Assembly: GCA_946480465.1 (NCBI GenBank)
Contig: CAMLJY010000002.1
Location: forward strand, 1 to 64,000
Direction: 5' to 3'
Length of the DNA stretch: 64,000 bases
DNA from: an uncultured Burkholderiales bacterium
Lineage (GTDB): Bacteria; Pseudomonadota; Gammaproteobacteria; Burkholderiales; Burkholderiaceae
Numbering within the stretch: position 1 is the stretch's first letter; each line of letters begins with the position of its first letter. Below the pieces are notes generated by a model, which was not told the DNA's origin, ran no database searches, and worked only from the letters and a program-made list of their open reading frames with translations. Shown one piece after another: positions 29,067 to 38,753 of this stretch. The translations under genes were made by a program, and so were the position numbers.

Positions 29067-31700
29067 CTATCGGTCCCAAGGCGCCGCCGGCTGCCGTGCC
29101 GCGACGCACGCGGCCACCTCGGCGCGGCTGCGCAAACCCAGCTTGGCCAGCAGCCTGGCGACGTGGTGCTCGACCGTGCGGGTCGAACGGTGCCACGCGG
29201 CCGCGATGGTGCGGTCGCTGCGGCCGGCGGCCAGGTGCTCGACCAGCGCGCGTTCGCGCGGCGTCAGGCCCAGCGGATCGGCGCGCGTGGCCTTGTTGCG
29301 GCCGCGTGCCGGGCTGCGGCCCAGCTCGCGCAGGCGCCGCCGGGCCAGCGCGGCGGCCGGTGCGGCGCCCAGGCGGTCCAGTGCATCGAGGGCGCGGGCC
29401 AGCGCGGCCGCATCGCCGCCCAGCAGGGCCAGCGCGGCTTCGTAGGGGTTGCCGGCGGCGAGCCAGGCCTCGGCCGCTTCGACCAGCGCGCCGCGCAGTT
29501 CGGCCGCGCAGGGCGCGGGCAGCGCCAGCGGCGGCAGCGCATCCAGTTCATCGAGGCGGCGCAGCCACACCGCCAGGCGGCCGGCGCGCCAGGGCTCGCC
29601 GACCGCCAGCGCTTCCTGCAGGCCGGCGCGGGCGACGCGCAGCAGGTCGGTGCGGCGGTTCAAGAGCCACGCGGCCTCGGCCGCGGCGGGCGCGACCGGG
29701 GCGTACCAGGGCGGCGGGTCCAGCGTGCGGCGGCCGTCGAGCAGCTCGGTCCAGTAGGCGCGCGCGCCGGCTTCACCACGGCGCAGCGCGATCAGCGCGC
29801 GGTGGTGCGTGCATTGGGCGCGGTCCATGGCCAGCAGGCCGGCTTGCGCTTGCAGTTCTCCTAATGCGGTATCGGCGCGGCCCCAGTCGCCGCGTTCGAG
29901 CTGGGCGAAGGCGCGGCGTACGCGGATGCGGGTGACGTAGAGGTCGAAGTCGCGCGCCTCGCAGTAGGCCAGCGCCTCGTCGCACAGCTGTTCGGCGCGG
30001 TCGGCATGGCGGTGCACCAGCGCGTGTGCAATCAGGTTCATGTAGGCGCGCGCGGCCTGCTCGGGCCAGCCGCGCTCGAGCGACATCTGCAGGCTGCGTT
30101 CCAGCCGCCCCCAGGCGGCGGGGCAGTCCGCCCGCACCAGCTCTTCGGAGCCGACGGTGTTCAGCGCGTGGGCCACGGTTTCGTCGTCGTGCGCGGCCTC
30201 GGCCAGTGCCAGCGCGCGGCGGCCCCAGTCCTCGGCGGCGCGCGTGGGGTCCAGCAGGTGCAGCTGCGCCATCACGGCGGTGACGCGGCCCAGCTCGCGC
30301 GGGCGGTCCAGCGGTTCCAGCAGCGCGATGGCCTCGGCCGCCAGGCGCTTGCCGGCGGTGGCGTTGCCGCGCAGCCACATCAGCCGTGCCAGCCGCGCGC
30401 CGCCGAGCGCCGCGCCCACGCTGTCGCCGCTGGCGCGCTGCAGCGCGATGGCCTGCTCGCGCGCGGCCTGCGCGCGGTCGAGGTCGGCGATCAGCTCGCA
30501 CTGCTCGGCCTGTTCCGCCAGCAGCGCGGCGCGCAGTGCGGGCGGTGCCCCGGCGGCGCGTTGCAGCGCCATCGCGTACAGCGCGGCGGCCTGGCGGTGC
30601 GCGGCGGCGCGCGCGGCATCGGCCGCGGCCTGCGGGGCGAGCTGCAGCACGTCGGCGTCCAGCCCGGCACCGTCGGCATGGTGCACGCGGCGGGTGGCGC
30701 TGGCGCCGGGCAGGGCCTGCAGCAGCTGGCGGTGCAGGGCGCGGCGGCGGGTGTCGGCCAGGGCCGACTCGATGGCGCGGCGCGCCAGCTCGTGTCGGAA
30801 GACGACGGCGTCGCCGCTGCTGGCGAGCAGGCCGCTGGCCAGGCATTCGTCCAGCGCGTCGGTGAGTGCGGGGTCCACCCGCTCCAGCACCGCGCGTTCC
30901 AGCGGCACGGGCGAGACGCTGGCCACGTCCAGCAGCCGCCGCGCCGACGGCGACAGGCGCTGCGCCCGCGCGAGCACGGTGTCGCGCACGGACGCGGGCA
31001 GCGTGTCCGGCCGCGCGGTGGCGGGCGTGGCCAGCAGTTCGGCCACGAAGAAGGGGTTGCCCTGCGTCAGCGCGTGCAGCCCGCGGGCCGGCCGGCCGGC
31101 TTGCCGTGCCAACCGCTCGATGCCGCGGGCCGACAGCGGCGCCAGCGGCAGCCGCAGCGTGGCGGACGGCGGCAGGCCGGCGACCACGACGTGCAGCGGA
31201 TGCTCGGGCGGCAGCTCGTCGTCGCGATAGCTCAGCACCAGGCCCAGCGGCAGGCCCTGCACGCGGCGGCCGAGGAAGCGCAGCAGGTCCAGGCTGGCGT
31301 GGTCGGCCCACTGCGCGTCGTCCACCACCACCACCACCGGCCGCGTGCGCTGGCGCAGCCAGGCCAGCAGTTCGGGCATCACGTCCTGCACGCGCAGGCC
31401 ACGCTGCACGCCGGCGGCCAGCGCGGGCGGCAGGCCGTCCAGCATGTCCAGCAGCGGGCCCAGCGGCGTGGGCGACAGCAGCGGCTCGCACCAGCCGACG
31501 AGCCAGTCCAGCGCGGGCGGCGAGGTCTCGCGCGCGGCGCGCAGCAGGCTGGTCTTGCCGACGCCGGCCTCGCCGTGCAGCAGCAGGCAGCGGCCGGCCG
31601 CGCCGGGTGCGGCCAGCGACTGCAGCCAGTGCGCCAGCGTGGCCAGCGGCATCTCGCGCTCGATCAGCGCCGGCGTACTTGCCGCCGCGCGGTCCTGCAT
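29067..31700 (-). CDS. large LuxR-family ATPase regulator (LAL/MalT-like)
   Basis: 877 residues. An N-terminal STAND/AAA ATPase has Walker A LLHGEAGVGKTSLLRA (about 41-56) and Walker B VVVVVDDAQWADHASLDLLRF, followed by a sensor region. A long TPR-like helical array fills the middle. The C-terminus is a LuxR/GerE HTH (LGLTPRERALVEHLAAGRSDRTIAAAWHRSTRTVEHHVARLLAKLG). It probably acts as a ligand- and ATP-gated activator. ATG 31700 has GAGGGG upstream; GTG 31706 is an alternative. The target is unknown; the nearest same-strand neighbour upstream is the esterase gene 58 bp away. Confidence 0.93.
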   Translation of the reverse strand: MQDRAAASTPALIEREMPLATLAHWLQSLAAPGAAGRCLLLHGEAGVGKTSLLRAARETSPPALDWLVGWCEPLLSPTPLGPLLDMLDGLPPALAAGVQRGLRVQDVMPELLAWLRQRTRPVVVVVDDAQWADHASLDLLRFLGRRVQGLPLGLVLSYRDDELPPEHPLHVVVAGLPPSATLRLPLAPLSARGIERLARQAGRPARGLHALTQGNPFFVAELLATPATARPDTLPASVRDTVLARAQRLSPSARRLLDVASVSPVPLERAVLERVDPALTDALDECLASGLLASSGDAVVFRHELARRAIESALADTRRRALHRQLLQALPGASATRRVHHADGAGLDADVLQLAPQAAADAARAAAHRQAAALYAMALQRAAGAPPALRAALLAEQAEQCELIADLDRAQAAREQAIALQRASGDSVGAALGGARLARLMWLRGNATAGKRLAAEAIALLEPLDRPRELGRVTAVMAQLHLLDPTRAAEDWGRRALALAEAAHDDETVAHALNTVGSEELVRADCPAAWGRLERSLQMSLERGWPEQAARAYMNLIAHALVHRHADRAEQLCDEALAYCEARDFDLYVTRIRVRRAFAQLERGDWGRADTALGELQAQAGLLAMDRAQCTHHRALIALRRGEAGARAYWTELLDGRRTLDPPPWYAPVAPAAAEAAWLLNRRTDLLRVARAGLQEALAVGEPWRAGRLAVWLRRLDELDALPPLALPAPCAAELRGALVEAAEAWLAAGNPYEAALALLGGDAAALARALDALDRLGAAPAAALARRRLRELGRSPARGRNKATRADPLGLTPRERALVEHLAAGRSDRTIAAAWHRSTRTVEHHVARLLAKLGLRSRAEVAACVAARQPAAPWDR

Positions 31701-31758
31701 TCCCACCCCCTCGTCGTCGGGGGCATCGTAGCGGGCCCGCGTGCACGGCGACGCGCGT

Positions 31759-33114
31759 TCAGGGCAGCGACTGCGGGCTGAAGAAGGTCCAGAGCGCGTC
31801 GGGCATGTAGTTGGGGTACATGTGGGTCAGCCCCTCGACGACCACCGAGTACAGCTGGTTCGGCGCGGCGGGGACGGCGGTGCTGGTGGCGTAGTGGTGG
31901 ATGCTCATGCGCTGGCCGTACAGCGGTGCCTCCTGCCAGCTGCAGGGCGTGGCGGCCAGACTGAGCGTGCCGAGCAGGCCGCCCATGCGGCTGGCGAAGG
32001 CGGGGCTGTTGCACTGGTCGGTCATCGGCAGCGGGCCTCCCAGCTTGTCGGTGAAGCGGTCGTCCATGGAGCCGACGACGAAGATCATCGACATCGGCCG
32101 CGGCGCCGGTGCGCCGAAGCCCTCGCTGACGTACCCCGCGTTGGCGGCCGCGGCGGCGATCAGGTCCGAAGCCTGCTGCGCCAGCGTGTGCGACATCTGG
32201 CCGCCGTTGGAGAAGCCGGTGACGTAGATGCGCTTGGGGTCGGCGGCGTAGGTGGCGACCACGTCGGCCACCATGGCGCGGAAGAAGGCGACGTCGTCGG
32301 CCAGCGGATGGTCCACGGCGGCGGCGGCTTCCGCCGGCAGGCCGGCGCGCTGTTCGGCGGTGCACAGCGGCATGCGGTCGGCGCGGCCCAGGTCGGGCAT
32401 GGCCCATTTGGTCGGCGTGCGGCGCTCGGCGGGGTGTTCGAAGCTGCCGCTGCCGTCGTCGTCCTCGTAGAAGCAGTGGCGCAGCGCGGTCGGGAAGACG
32501 GCGATGAAGCCCTCGGCATCGGCCTTCTCGCGCCAGCCTGAATGGTTGTAGAACTCGTCACCGGTGCCGCTGGTGCCGTGCAGCATGAAGACGACGGGCG
32601 TGTTGGCGTGGCCGCGTGCTTTCCACGGCAGGTGCACCGTGAAGTGGCGGCTGAGGCCGCCGACGTCCAGCGTGCGGTGCAGCTTCAGGCCGCAGGCGCT
32701 GGGGTTGGCATCGCAGAAGTCGCCCATGGAGCTGACCCACACCGGCTCGCCGGTCGTGCGGCCGACGACCGGGCCGAAGGCGTAGAGGTCGTTCGCGGTG
32801 TAGCCGACGCAATTGGCGGTGGCGGCGTAGCACCGGTAGGTGTAGGGGCCGAGGGTGTAGGTCTCGGCCTGACCCGGAAAGTACGCGGCATACGACTGCT
32901 CGATGTAGGGCAGCAGGTTGGCGGACAGGCCGGTGATGGTGTCGCTGTCAGAGAGGGTGTAGAGCGGACGCTGGCGCTGCGGTTCGGCGGTGGGTGCGGC
33001 GCGGGCGGCGTCGCCCTGTGCGTCGCTGCCGCCGCCGCAGGCCGCGAGCAAGGCGCCGGTGGCCAGCAGGATGCCGGTGAGTGCACGGCGAATGGAAGTG
33101 GTCGGATGCGGCAT
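31759..33114 (-). CDS. lipoprotein esterase, PHB-depolymerase (LpqC)-like
   Basis: A 451-residue lipoprotein. The lipobox LLAACGGG sits near residue 25, followed by a low-complexity linker and a small Cys-containing region. An alpha/beta-hydrolase domain of the poly(3-hydroxybutyrate) depolymerase/feruloyl-esterase type starts near 155 (VVFMLHGTSGTG). The nucleophile Ser is in YVTGFSNGGQMSH, the likely acid in FVVGSMDDRF, and the His in VEGLTHMYPN, so the triad looks complete. It should be outer-membrane or periplasmic and cleave ester polymers or aryl esters. Substrate unknown. Confidence 0.87.
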   Translation of the reverse strand: MPHPTTSIRRALTGILLATGALLAACGGGSDAQGDAARAAPTAEPQRQRPLYTLSDSDTITGLSANLLPYIEQSYAAYFPGQAETYTLGPYTYRCYAATANCVGYTANDLYAFGPVVGRTTGEPVWVSSMGDFCDANPSACGLKLHRTLDVGGLSRHFTVHLPWKARGHANTPVVFMLHGTSGTGDEFYNHSGWREKADAEGFIAVFPTALRHCFYEDDDGSGSFEHPAERRTPTKWAMPDLGRADRMPLCTAEQRAGLPAEAAAAVDHPLADDVAFFRAMVADVVATYAADPKRIYVTGFSNGGQMSHTLAQQASDLIAAAAANAGYVSEGFGAPAPRPMSMIFVVGSMDDRFTDKLGGPLPMTDQCNSPAFASRMGGLLGTLSLAATPCSWQEAPLYGQRMSIHHYATSTAVPAAPNQLYSVVVEGLTHMYPNYMPDALWTFFSPQSLP

Positions 33115-33235
33115 GGTCCAGTCTCTCGAACGGTGATTCGGTCCACGGCAGGGCCGCGGAAGCTGCAGCGAGGCTAGGTGCCGCGCCAGTGCGCGGTGCG
33201 GGTCGCCGGTACGCAGAAGTGCCGGCTGCAGGTAC

Positions 33236-33578
33236 CTATTTTTCGTCCGACCGCTGCGAAGCCCCGGGCCAGCGCCGAGGCGCCCGGCGCCACGGTGGGG
33301 CAGTGGCCGTCATCGGCCCGGAGCCGCCGCCCAGGTGCAGCTCGTAGACCTCGCACTGCGATGCGGGCAGGCCGGGGGGCCTCCGCGGCGGCGGGGTGCG
33401 CGGCCTCGCCGTTCTGGCTCGGCATCCGGACTTCGCAGCGCTCGGGCATCCCCGTCGCTGACAGGGTGATCCAGGCCGTCGCGTTCGTCACCTCCAGGCA
33501 CGCGTGGTTCTGGAGCGTCGCGCACTGCGGCGTGGACGCGTGCTTTGGCGCCCAGCACGGGCCGGGGCCGGCGCTCGA
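33236..33578 (-). pseudogene. probable broken gene remnant
   Basis: Minus-strand coding-like sequence, continuous in frame with the end of the VOC gene after its stop. It reads QCATLQNHACLEVTNATAW ITLSATGMPERCEVRMPSQNG, then loses frame at a C6 run (33374-33379). Removing one C continues as GLPASQCEVYELHLGGGSG and ends at a TAG (33236-33238). Third positions are nearly all G/C on both sides of the switch, as in the real genes here. It has no clear start or ribosome binding site, so it looks 5'-truncated and frameshifted; a sequencing error in the homopolymer is also possible. Family unknown. Confidence 0.35.
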
Positions 33579-34334
33579 TCAGGCCGGCACCGGCCGGATG
33601 ATCGCGAACTGCGCGCCGAAGGGATCCGCCAGCACGGCGAAGCGGCCGATGCCGGGGATGTCGGTCGGTGGCACGAAGACCCGGCCGCCCAGCCCGCCGG
33701 CCTGGCGCACGCTGGCATCGGCATCGGCCACCGCGACGTAGGGCACCCACTGCGTCTTCGCGCCGGGAAAGGGATGGGCCATGGCGCCGCCGCGGTTCTG
33801 GCCGCCGCGGCTCAGCATGTAGTACGGGCCCTCGGGGCCCATGTCCATCGTGCCGTGGGTGAAGCCGAAGGCGGCTTCGTAGAAGGCGACCGCGCGCCGC
33901 GGGTCACCGGTCCACAGCTCGTTCCAGCACCAGTTGCCGGTGGGGGTGGGCGAGAGGTCGGGCGTGTCGCCCTGGCTGCCGCGCCACAGCGACACCACGG
34001 CGCCGGTGGGGTCGGCGATGGTGGCGCCGCGGCCGACGGCGCCGTAGTCCATCGGCGCCTGCAGCGACTTCGCGCCCGCGGCCAGGGCGGCGCGGTGCGC
34101 GTTGTCGACGTCCACCACCGACAGGTAGGACCGCCATTGCGCCGATTCACCGGGGGCGGCGGTGGTGAAGCCGCCAATGCCCCGGCTGCCGTTCATGATG
34201 AGCGGGTAGCGCTCGTCGCCCATCGGCATCAGCTCGACATGCCAGCCGAACAGGCGCTCGTAGAAGCCGCGGGCCGCGGGGGGCTCGGCGCTCAGGTGCT
34301 CGAACCAGACGAATTTGCCGGGTACGTGATCCAT
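33579..34334 (-). CDS. VOC (glyoxalase/bleomycin-resistance fold) family protein
   Basis: 251 residues forming two tandem VOC domains (about 6-120 and 134-250). Each starts with a WFEHLSAEPPAARGFYERLFGW- or WNELWTGDPRRAVAFYEAAFGF-type strand-helix, and each ends in an ADPTGAVVSLW- or ADPFGAQFAIIRP-type motif. This arrangement matches the CFP32/SCO-like double-VOC family of unknown substrate. Metal ligands cannot be assigned with certainty. It stands alone. The sequence after its stop is the probable gene remnant. Confidence 0.9.
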   Translation of the reverse strand: MDHVPGKFVWFEHLSAEPPAARGFYERLFGWHVELMPMGDERYPLIMNGSRGIGGFTTAAPGESAQWRSYLSVVDVDNAHRAALAAGAKSLQAPMDYGAVGRGATIADPTGAVVSLWRGSQGDTPDLSPTPTGNWCWNELWTGDPRRAVAFYEAAFGFTHGTMDMGPEGPYYMLSRGGQNRGGAMAHPFPGAKTQWVPYVAVADADASVRQAGGLGGRVFVPPTDIPGIGRFAVLADPFGAQFAIIRPVPA

Positions 34335-34474
34335 GGCGCGCTCCTTGGGCTTCGGGCGGGGGTGGACCGGCCAGCATAGTGCGCCGCGCGCGGCTTGAAC
34401 AGGGTGGTGCTGCGCAACGAAGGGTGACCAGCCGATATGCTGCGGCGCGGAATCATTCCGAACGGAGACAGGCC

Positions 34475-34627
34475 ATGGGCCGCCGAGAGCCGGGCCCGCA
34501 CACGCGCGAGGCCGCGCAGGACCGGCGTTATGTCAGGCGCTTGCGCGGGCTGCAGGGGCTGGGTCTTGCGATGCTGACGCCGGGCGACGGCAGTTTCACG
34601 CAGGCTTCGATGGCTCGTGTTGCATGA
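34475..34627 (+). CDS. possible small ORF (50 aa), doubtful
   Basis: An Arg-rich 50-codon ORF (MGRREPGPHTREAAQDRRYV...) in a 370-bp gap between two minus-strand genes. GGAGA lies 7 nt before the ATG and a -10-like TATGCT at 34436-34441. No family is recognised. It may be chance; the rest of the gap (34335-34704) shows nothing clear. Confidence 0.25.
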   Translation: MGRREPGPHTREAAQDRRYVRRLRGLQGLGLAMLTPGDGSFTQASMARVA

Positions 34628-34704
34628 ACCGGCAGTGGCTGCGGCGCGCATCGGCCTGTCCAGGCTGGCCGAGACGGGAGTCGAGTTCTTGCCTGTGAGA
34701 CTAG

Positions 34705-37700
34705 CTAGCTGGCGTCGGTTCCGGTGCCGCAGGCAGCCGACACCAGGAGCCGGTTGAACGGATTGCGGTGCAGGAAGCTGTCGCGGAAGGCCTCGGGCAC
34801 GTGCGGCAGCGCTGCTCGGATCCAGCGCACCCCGCGGCTCACCGCCTCGGCCTGCAGCGCCTGGTCGCCGGCGGCACGCAGCGCCTGCGCGACGATCCAC
34901 CACGCCTCTCCGGCGTAGTGCCAAGTGGGAACGCGCGTTTCGCACTCCGCCAGCATCTGCCGCGCCAGCCCGGCCGCTGGAGCGACCTGGCCGGCGGCGG
35001 TCAGCCGATCGCAGGCGGCCAGGCGGAGTGCCCAGACGACGTACGCGTATTCGCTGCCCGCGTACTCCTCCAGCAGCTCGAGCGCCAACGCGACGCCTTC
35101 GGCCCCCGGCAGCCCGAGCGCCAGCTCGCTCATCCACACGGCCCGGTAGTAGCGGTGCCCCTCGTTCGCCATCATGTCGCGCCCTTCGCGCAGGTGATGC
35201 TCGAAGGGGCGCCCGGCCCAGCGCTCGATGCGCGCGCGCGCATAGTGCAGCCCCTGGCGCACGGATTCCCCCACGCTCGATGGCAAGGGCCGGCCGAGCG
35301 CCTGCAGCGCACGGGCTGGCTGGCCCAGCTGCAGGTAGCACAGCGCCAGGTTCTGGTCCGCGACCGAGGTCGCCGCCGACGCGCCCTCTCGATCGCCCTC
35401 TGCGGCCACCGTCTCCAGCATCTCCAGGCTCTCGGCGAAGCGCCCGACCTCGCGGTAGTGGCGCCACAGCAGCCAGGCATGCCGGCCCAGCGACACCAGC
35501 GTGCCCCCACTGGCAAGGTGCAGCCGGCGCGCTTGCTCCAGGCGTCGCGTCGCGTCGCCGACACGCGCCTGCTGCACGTCGACCCAGCCCAGGTGGCCGA
35601 TGGCTTCGGCCGTCGTGACGTGATCGGCATGGCGTTCCGCGATCGCCTGCCCGCGTTCCAGCACGAGCCGTGCGTCGCTGAAGCGATCCTGCATCAGCAG
35701 TGATCGCCCGAGGTCGAGCAACAAGCGGGCGTGCGCAGGCGCCACCCCTGCGAATGCCGCTTCACGGAACGGCTGCAGGGCGGCCAGGGCTTCCGATCCG
35801 CGGCCGTCGCGCGTCAGCGCCTCCGCCTGCACGCAGGCGAGCGCCATGTCACGGTCAGGATCGGCGGACAGCGCTGCCAGCTGGCGCGCTTCACCGGCCA
35901 GTGCCGCCGCGGCGCCGTGCTGGTCGTCCGCGCTGAACACCTGCGACATCGCGAGCAATGCCGTGCAGCGCTGCGCCGCGCCATCAGCCATCGCCAGCAA
36001 GGCCTCGGCCTGCGCGAGCCGCACGTCGAACGGATCGATGGCCAGCGCGCAGGCAACGCGCCGTTCCTGGGTCGCGAACAGCCGCGCGCGATCGCTGACG
36101 TGGCGCAAGGCTTCCATGGCCTCTGCCAGCCAGTACGACTCTTCCCGGCGGCACGACAGCCGGCGTGCGTCGTCCGCGGCGGCCAGGCTGGCATCGGCTG
36201 CTTCTATCCACTTCTGCGCGCGCAGCCAGTGCTGCGCGACGCGAGCCGCCGGCGCGCCGAGGTCTGCGGCAACCATCGCCAGCTGCGCGTGCAGTTCGCG
36301 CGCGATGGCGGCCGGCACCGATCGAAGCACCGCCTCGCGCACCAGGTCGTGCGCGAACACGGCGTCGCGCAGCACCTGCGCCGCTTCGAGTTCCCGCCAG
36401 GCGGTGGCGAGGTCGACCGGGTTCGCCTGCAGCACGCGCGCCGCCAGGGACACTGAAAAATCCACGCCCGCCAGGGCCGCGATTTGCGCCAGCCGGCGCG
36501 CCGCTTCGCTGAGCTGCTGAAAGCGCCGGTCGATCAAGCTGCCAATGTGCCGCGGCACCGGCAGCGGGCCCACCGGCCGGCCGGCTTCAAGCTCGCCGCC
36601 GCGGGCACAAGCGCCCAGGGTTTCCAGCGTGAGCATCGGGCTGCCGCCCGCGTGCCGCCACAGCGGACCGGCCCAGTCCTGCGCTTCGACGCCCGGCAGG
36701 CCCAGCGATTGAATCAACTCCGCGACGTCGGCCGGCCGCAACGCGCCCAGCGCCAGCTCCTCGATGCGTCCCGCGCCGCCCTGGTCGAGCCAGGCGTCGA
36801 GCCGCGGCGGACGTTCGTGGGCGCGCACGGCGAACAGCCATTGCGGTTCCATGCAGTGGCCGGCCAGCGCGAGCAGCGCATCGAGCGAGGCGTCGTCGGC
36901 GAACTGCAGGTCGTCGATCACCAGCGTGAGCCGGGCAGTCACGGCGGCCTGGCGAAGCCCGTCGATCAGGGCCGCGTGCAGTCGCGTCGTCCGCAGGGCG
37001 GTGGCTGGCGGCGCGCACAGACCGGGGAGCAGGCGCGCCCACTCGTCTCGCGTCGCCCCCGGGGGTGGCGCGCCGCGGGCTTCTACGACGGCATGCAGCA
37101 GGCGACCGAGCAGTGCATAGGGTTCGACGCGTTCATCCGGACGGGCACCGACCCGCACGCTGCCGGCCCTTGCGCTGGCCACCTCGGCGAGCAGCCGGCT
37201 CTTGCCGATGCCGGGCTCGCCGGCGACCAGCACCGGCCGCCCGGCATGCCAGGCTTCCTCGATCAGCTGCCACTCGTGAGCTCGGCCCACGAGCCGTGGA
37301 GGCCGCTGCAGGCTCACCGGCAGCGGCGCGAGTTCCGGTGGCACCGGCGTGCCGCTGCGTTCGATGGTCATGCGCAGCGCTTGCGTTTCGTCACCTGGCG
37401 CGATGCCCAGGCGCTCCTGCAGCAGGGCCTCGCAGCGGCGATACGCCGCCAGCGCCGCCGCGCGGTCGCCACGCAGGTAGTGCAGGCGCATCAGCCGCCG
37501 GTGATGGTGTTCGCTGGCAGGCTGTCGGGCCACCAGCCGTTCGGCCAGCGGCAGCGCGAGTTCAAGCTCACCCGCGTCTTCGTGGCGCTGGGCTTGCGCC
37601 TGCTGCCTCTCCGCGCGGCGGTGCTGCCAGTGCACGCGCATGGCCTCGATCCGCTCGGCCAGGGCCTCGTTGTCGCTGTAGTCGTGCGTTGCCAGCAGGT

Positions 37701-38043
37701 CGGCATCGCTGTCGTCCATATCCGGCGTCAGGTCGTGGCCGACGGCCTGGTCCAGGCTCACCGTTTCACCACCAGTCACGACCGCCGTGCCGGCGGCCCG
37801 GCGCAGCCGGAACAGACGCTGGCGAAGATTGTTCAGTGCCCGTGACGGCTCGGCGTCCGGCCACAGCAGGCGTGCAAGCCGGGTGCGGGACTGCGGGCCT
37901 TCGACCACCAGCACCGCCAGCAGCGCAGCATCGCGGCGCTCCAGCACATGGTCGGACTCACCGCTGCGTCGCAGGCGGGCCTGGCCCCGTAACTGCAACG
38001 TCGGCGTGGCCGGGGACAACGATGACGGGACTGCCGACACCAC
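34705..38043 (-). CDS. BTAD-type transcriptional regulator with ATPase and TPR domains
   Basis: About 1112 residues. The N-terminus is a winged-helix (OmpR/SARP-like) DNA-binding region (LLAVLVVEGPQSRTRLARLLWPDAEPSRALNNLRQRLFRLRR), then a bacterial transcriptional activation domain (HEDAGELELALPLAERLV, LMRLHYLRGDRAAALAAYRRCEALLQERLGIAPGDET). A STAND ATPase follows (Walker A VLVAGEPGIGKSRLL, Walker B LTLVIDDLQFADDASLDALL), then a long TPR array. The start is uncertain: GTG at 38043 or 38040, or TTG at 38076 overlapping the carboxylesterase stop as TTGA. The frame continues far upstream but that part is antisense to other genes. It is likely co-transcribed with the esterase. Confidence 0.88.
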   Translation of the reverse strand: MVSAVPSSLSPATPTLQLRGQARLRRSGESDHVLERRDAALLAVLVVEGPQSRTRLARLLWPDAEPSRALNNLRQRLFRLRRAAGTAVVTGGETVSLDQAVGHDLTPDMDDSDADLLATHDYSDNEALAERIEAMRVHWQHRRAERQQAQAQRHEDAGELELALPLAERLVARQPASEHHHRRLMRLHYLRGDRAAALAAYRRCEALLQERLGIAPGDETQALRMTIERSGTPVPPELAPLPVSLQRPPRLVGRAHEWQLIEEAWHAGRPVLVAGEPGIGKSRLLAEVASARAGSVRVGARPDERVEPYALLGRLLHAVVEARGAPPPGATRDEWARLLPGLCAPPATALRTTRLHAALIDGLRQAAVTARLTLVIDDLQFADDASLDALLALAGHCMEPQWLFAVRAHERPPRLDAWLDQGGAGRIEELALGALRPADVAELIQSLGLPGVEAQDWAGPLWRHAGGSPMLTLETLGACARGGELEAGRPVGPLPVPRHIGSLIDRRFQQLSEAARRLAQIAALAGVDFSVSLAARVLQANPVDLATAWRELEAAQVLRDAVFAHDLVREAVLRSVPAAIARELHAQLAMVAADLGAPAARVAQHWLRAQKWIEAADASLAAADDARRLSCRREESYWLAEAMEALRHVSDRARLFATQERRVACALAIDPFDVRLAQAEALLAMADGAAQRCTALLAMSQVFSADDQHGAAAALAGEARQLAALSADPDRDMALACVQAEALTRDGRGSEALAALQPFREAAFAGVAPAHARLLLDLGRSLLMQDRFSDARLVLERGQAIAERHADHVTTAEAIGHLGWVDVQQARVGDATRRLEQARRLHLASGGTLVSLGRHAWLLWRHYREVGRFAESLEMLETVAAEGDREGASAATSVADQNLALCYLQLGQPARALQALGRPLPSSVGESVRQGLHYARARIERWAGRPFEHHLREGRDMMANEGHRYYRAVWMSELALGLPGAEGVALALELLEEYAGSEYAYVVWALRLAACDRLTAAGQVAPAAGLARQMLAECETRVPTWHYAGEAWWIVAQALRAAGDQALQAEAVSRGVRWIRAALPHVPEAFRDSFLHRNPFNRLLVSAACGTGTDAS

Positions 38044-38072
38044 GTCGTTGCTGCGGTCGTGCTGCCTTCCGT

Positions 38073-38753
38073 TCAACCCGCCACACCGGCGGGCGCCAGC
38101 ACCTTCAGCAGCCACTGGTTCAGCGCGCCGATCTCCTCGATGCAGACCGAGTGCTCCATCGGGTACTCGTGCCATTCGACCGCATGGCCCAGGCCGCGCA
38201 GCGCGTCGCGCGCGGCCGCGCCGCGGCCCAGGGGCACGACGCCGTCCTGCCGGCCGTGGGCCAGGAACACCGGCACGTCGGCGTTGGCACCGTGGCGCTC
38301 GGCGGTCGTGGTGTCGGCCAGCGGCAGGTAGCCGGACAGCCCGGCCAGGCCCGCCAGCCGCCGCGGGTAGCGCAGCCCGGCCAGCAGCGTCACCGCGCAG
38401 CCTTGCGAGAAGCCGGCCAGCACGGTGCGCTCGGGCGGCACGCCGCGCGCGGCCTCGCGGTCCAGCAGCGCGTGCGCCAGCTGCACCGATTCGCGCAGGC
38501 CCGCCTCGTCCTCGCGCCGGACCAGGTCGGCCACGAGGATGTCGTACCAGGCGCGCATGCGGTAGCCGCCGTTGATGGTCACCGGCCGCACCGGCGCGCG
38601 CGGCATCACGCAACGCACCGGACCGATGGCGGACAGGTCCAGCTCGTCGCACAGCGGCAGGAAATCGGTGCCGTCGGCGCCCAGGCCGTGCAGCACGATC
38701 ACGGTGGCCACCGGGTCGGCGGTGGGGTGGACTTCGATCGTGGCGAGGCTCAT
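38073..38753 (-). CDS. alpha/beta-hydrolase carboxylesterase
   Basis: A 226-residue phospholipase/carboxylesterase of the acyl-protein-thioesterase-like family. Motifs are VIVLHGLGADGTDFLPL (oxyanion loop), the nucleophile Ser in VLAGFSQGCAVTL (about 119), Asp in FLAHGRQDGVVP (about 174) and His in YPMEHSVCIEEI (about 206). The triad is complete. Cytoplasmic, with short-chain ester substrates expected. Its stop overlaps the possible TTG start of the downstream BTAD regulator gene. Confidence 0.92.
   Translation of the reverse strand: MSLATIEVHPTADPVATVIVLHGLGADGTDFLPLCDELDLSAIGPVRCVMPRAPVRPVTINGGYRMRAWYDILVADLVRREDEAGLRESVQLAHALLDREAARGVPPERTVLAGFSQGCAVTLLAGLRYPRRLAGLAGLSGYLPLADTTTAERHGANADVPVFLAHGRQDGVVPLGRGAAARDALRGLGHAVEWHEYPMEHSVCIEEIGALNQWLLKVLAPAGVAG

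Noticed and set aside
34701..34711. CTAGCTAGCT with overlapping stop codons at the end of the BTAD regulator gene.
   Set aside because: Short CTAG doublet at a stop codon; no pairing or repeat elsewhere to support a site.
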